DNA of 6,994 bases from Planctomycetota bacterium (GTDB taxonomy: Bacteria > Planctomycetota > Planctomycetia > Planctomycetales > Planctomycetaceae), in the NCBI GenBank assembly GCA_024278285.1, contig JAJRTM010000878.1, forward strand, positions 1-6,994, written 5' to 3'. The position numbers and the translations under genes are program-made. Shown here one piece after another: positions 6,756 to 6,994 of the stretch. The notes under the pieces were generated by a model that worked only from the letters and a program-made list of their open reading frames with translations, did not search any database and was not told where the DNA came from. Every line of letters begins with the position of its first letter. Position 1 is the first letter of the stretch.

Positions 6756-6994
6756 TCAGTCATCTTTGCGGTCATTCCCGTTCCGATCGTTTCCATCTCG
6801 ATCATTCCCATCATGACCGTCCTGATCGTTCCCGTCATGGTTGCCCTGATCATTCCCATCGTGGCCGTCCTGATCGTTCCCGTCATGGTTGCCCTGATCA
6901 TTCCCATCGTGGCCGTCCTGATCGTTCCCGTCATGGTTGCCCTGATCGTTCCCATCGTGACCGCCCTGATCATTTCCGTCATGGTTGCCCTGAT
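6756..6994 (-). CDS. Asp/Asn/Gly-rich octapeptide-repeat protein, C-terminal part (cut by window edge)
   Basis: The frame is open from the window edge to TGA at 6756-6758 and gives 78 residues with no start inside the window. The protein is eight copies of an octapeptide Q-x-x-H-D-G-N-D (alternating QGNHDGND and QDGHDGND, once QGGHDGND) and ends DRDGNDRNGNDRKDD. It is very acidic, with a single histidine per repeat, no hydrophobic residue and no cysteine. Dense Asp/Asn/Gly with DxDG spacing recalls calcium-binding repeats, so an extracellular or metal-binding role is possible, but no known family is claimed. This frame is preferred over the overlapping minus-strand frame (an Ile-Arg-Ala-Thr-Met repeat): it gives a coherent hydrophilic repeat and its stop falls where the repeat decays, while the other runs on into unrelated sequence. 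The start and any signal peptide lie beyond the window. Confidence 0.65.
   Translation of the reverse strand, partial: QGNHDGNDQGGHDGNDQGNHDGNDQDGHDGNDQGNHDGNDQDGHDGNDQGNHDGNDQDGHDGNDRDGNDRNGNDRKDD
6804..6994. repeat. Tandem 48-bp repeat (two 24-bp half units)
   Basis: Positions 6852-6899 and 6900-6947 are identical 48-mers, and 6804-6851 differs from them at only two bases. Further, more diverged 24-bp half units continue to the window edge and fade out below 6804. The period is a multiple of three, so copy-number change would keep the reading frame. Near-identity at silent positions points to recent expansion by slippage or recombination. Confidence 0.9.

Noticed and set aside
6686..6982. 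Minus-strand open frame encoding an Ile-Arg-Ala-Thr-Met-Thr-Gly-Thr repeat
   Set aside because: It is the shifted frame over the Asp/Asn/Gly repeat. It continues past the repeats into unrelated sequence and has no ribosome binding site; the other frame gives a coherent repeat with a stop where the repeats decay.
6813..6994. Plus-strand open frame with an Ile/Val/Pro/Leu-rich repeat opposite the minus-strand gene
   Set aside because: No ribosome binding site or sensible start. It arises automatically because GAT/GAC and AAC codons read in antisense give ATC/GTC and GTT.
6804..6994. CRISPR array
   Set aside because: Units are contiguous 24/48-bp tandem repeats with no unique spacers between them, and they are in frame with a protein repeat.

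Overview
This window looks like bacterial chromosomal DNA, probably from a planctomycete. That is an inference from the style of the IS4-type transposase remnant, an SGLT-like solute:sodium symporter of about 650 residues, and a large membrane-anchored protein of unknown family with no clear Shine-Dalgarno sequence. No rRNA, tRNA or marker gene fixes the taxon.

Layout. Positions 1-1380 are a graveyard of mobile DNA. A decayed IS4-family transposase lies on the minus strand (1-775). It has lost its N-terminal half and has two in-frame stops, one of them exactly at the codon for the catalytic glutamate. Next comes a cluster of short inverted and direct repeats built on TCCTGACAC / TTTAATTCC (815-987), then a possible fragment of a second transposase (992-1294, weak) and a small palindrome (1354-1371). 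Positions 1384-3953 hold two minus-strand genes 44 bp apart, probably co-transcribed: an exported Bcp/PrxQ-like peroxiredoxin (upstream) and an SGLT-type sodium/solute symporter with an unusually long loop between two membrane segments. A 267-279 bp divergent intergenic region (3954-4232) carries a strong hairpin close to the peroxiredoxin start. Positions 4233-6434 (plus strand) encode a protein of about 733 residues with two N-terminal membrane segments, a coiled coil and a C-terminal beta-rich domain; its function is unknown. Positions 6435-6755 are non-coding apart from a hairpin with a 10-bp stem. From 6756 to the window edge, on the minus strand, is the 3' end of a gene encoding an Asp/Asn/Gly-rich octapeptide repeat. 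It has no start codon inside the window, so a simple ATG-to-stop search misses it and finds a misleading overlapping frame instead.

How the genes relate. The peroxiredoxin and the transporter may form a two-gene unit, but nothing in the sequence links them biochemically. The 733-residue protein is transcribed divergently from them and converges on the repeat-protein gene, with the hairpin between them. I see no complete mobile element, phage, CRISPR array or defence system. The points most worth a second look are the Asp/Asn/Gly-rich repeat gene, the unknown membrane protein, the loop insertion in the symporter and the repeat cluster at 815-987.
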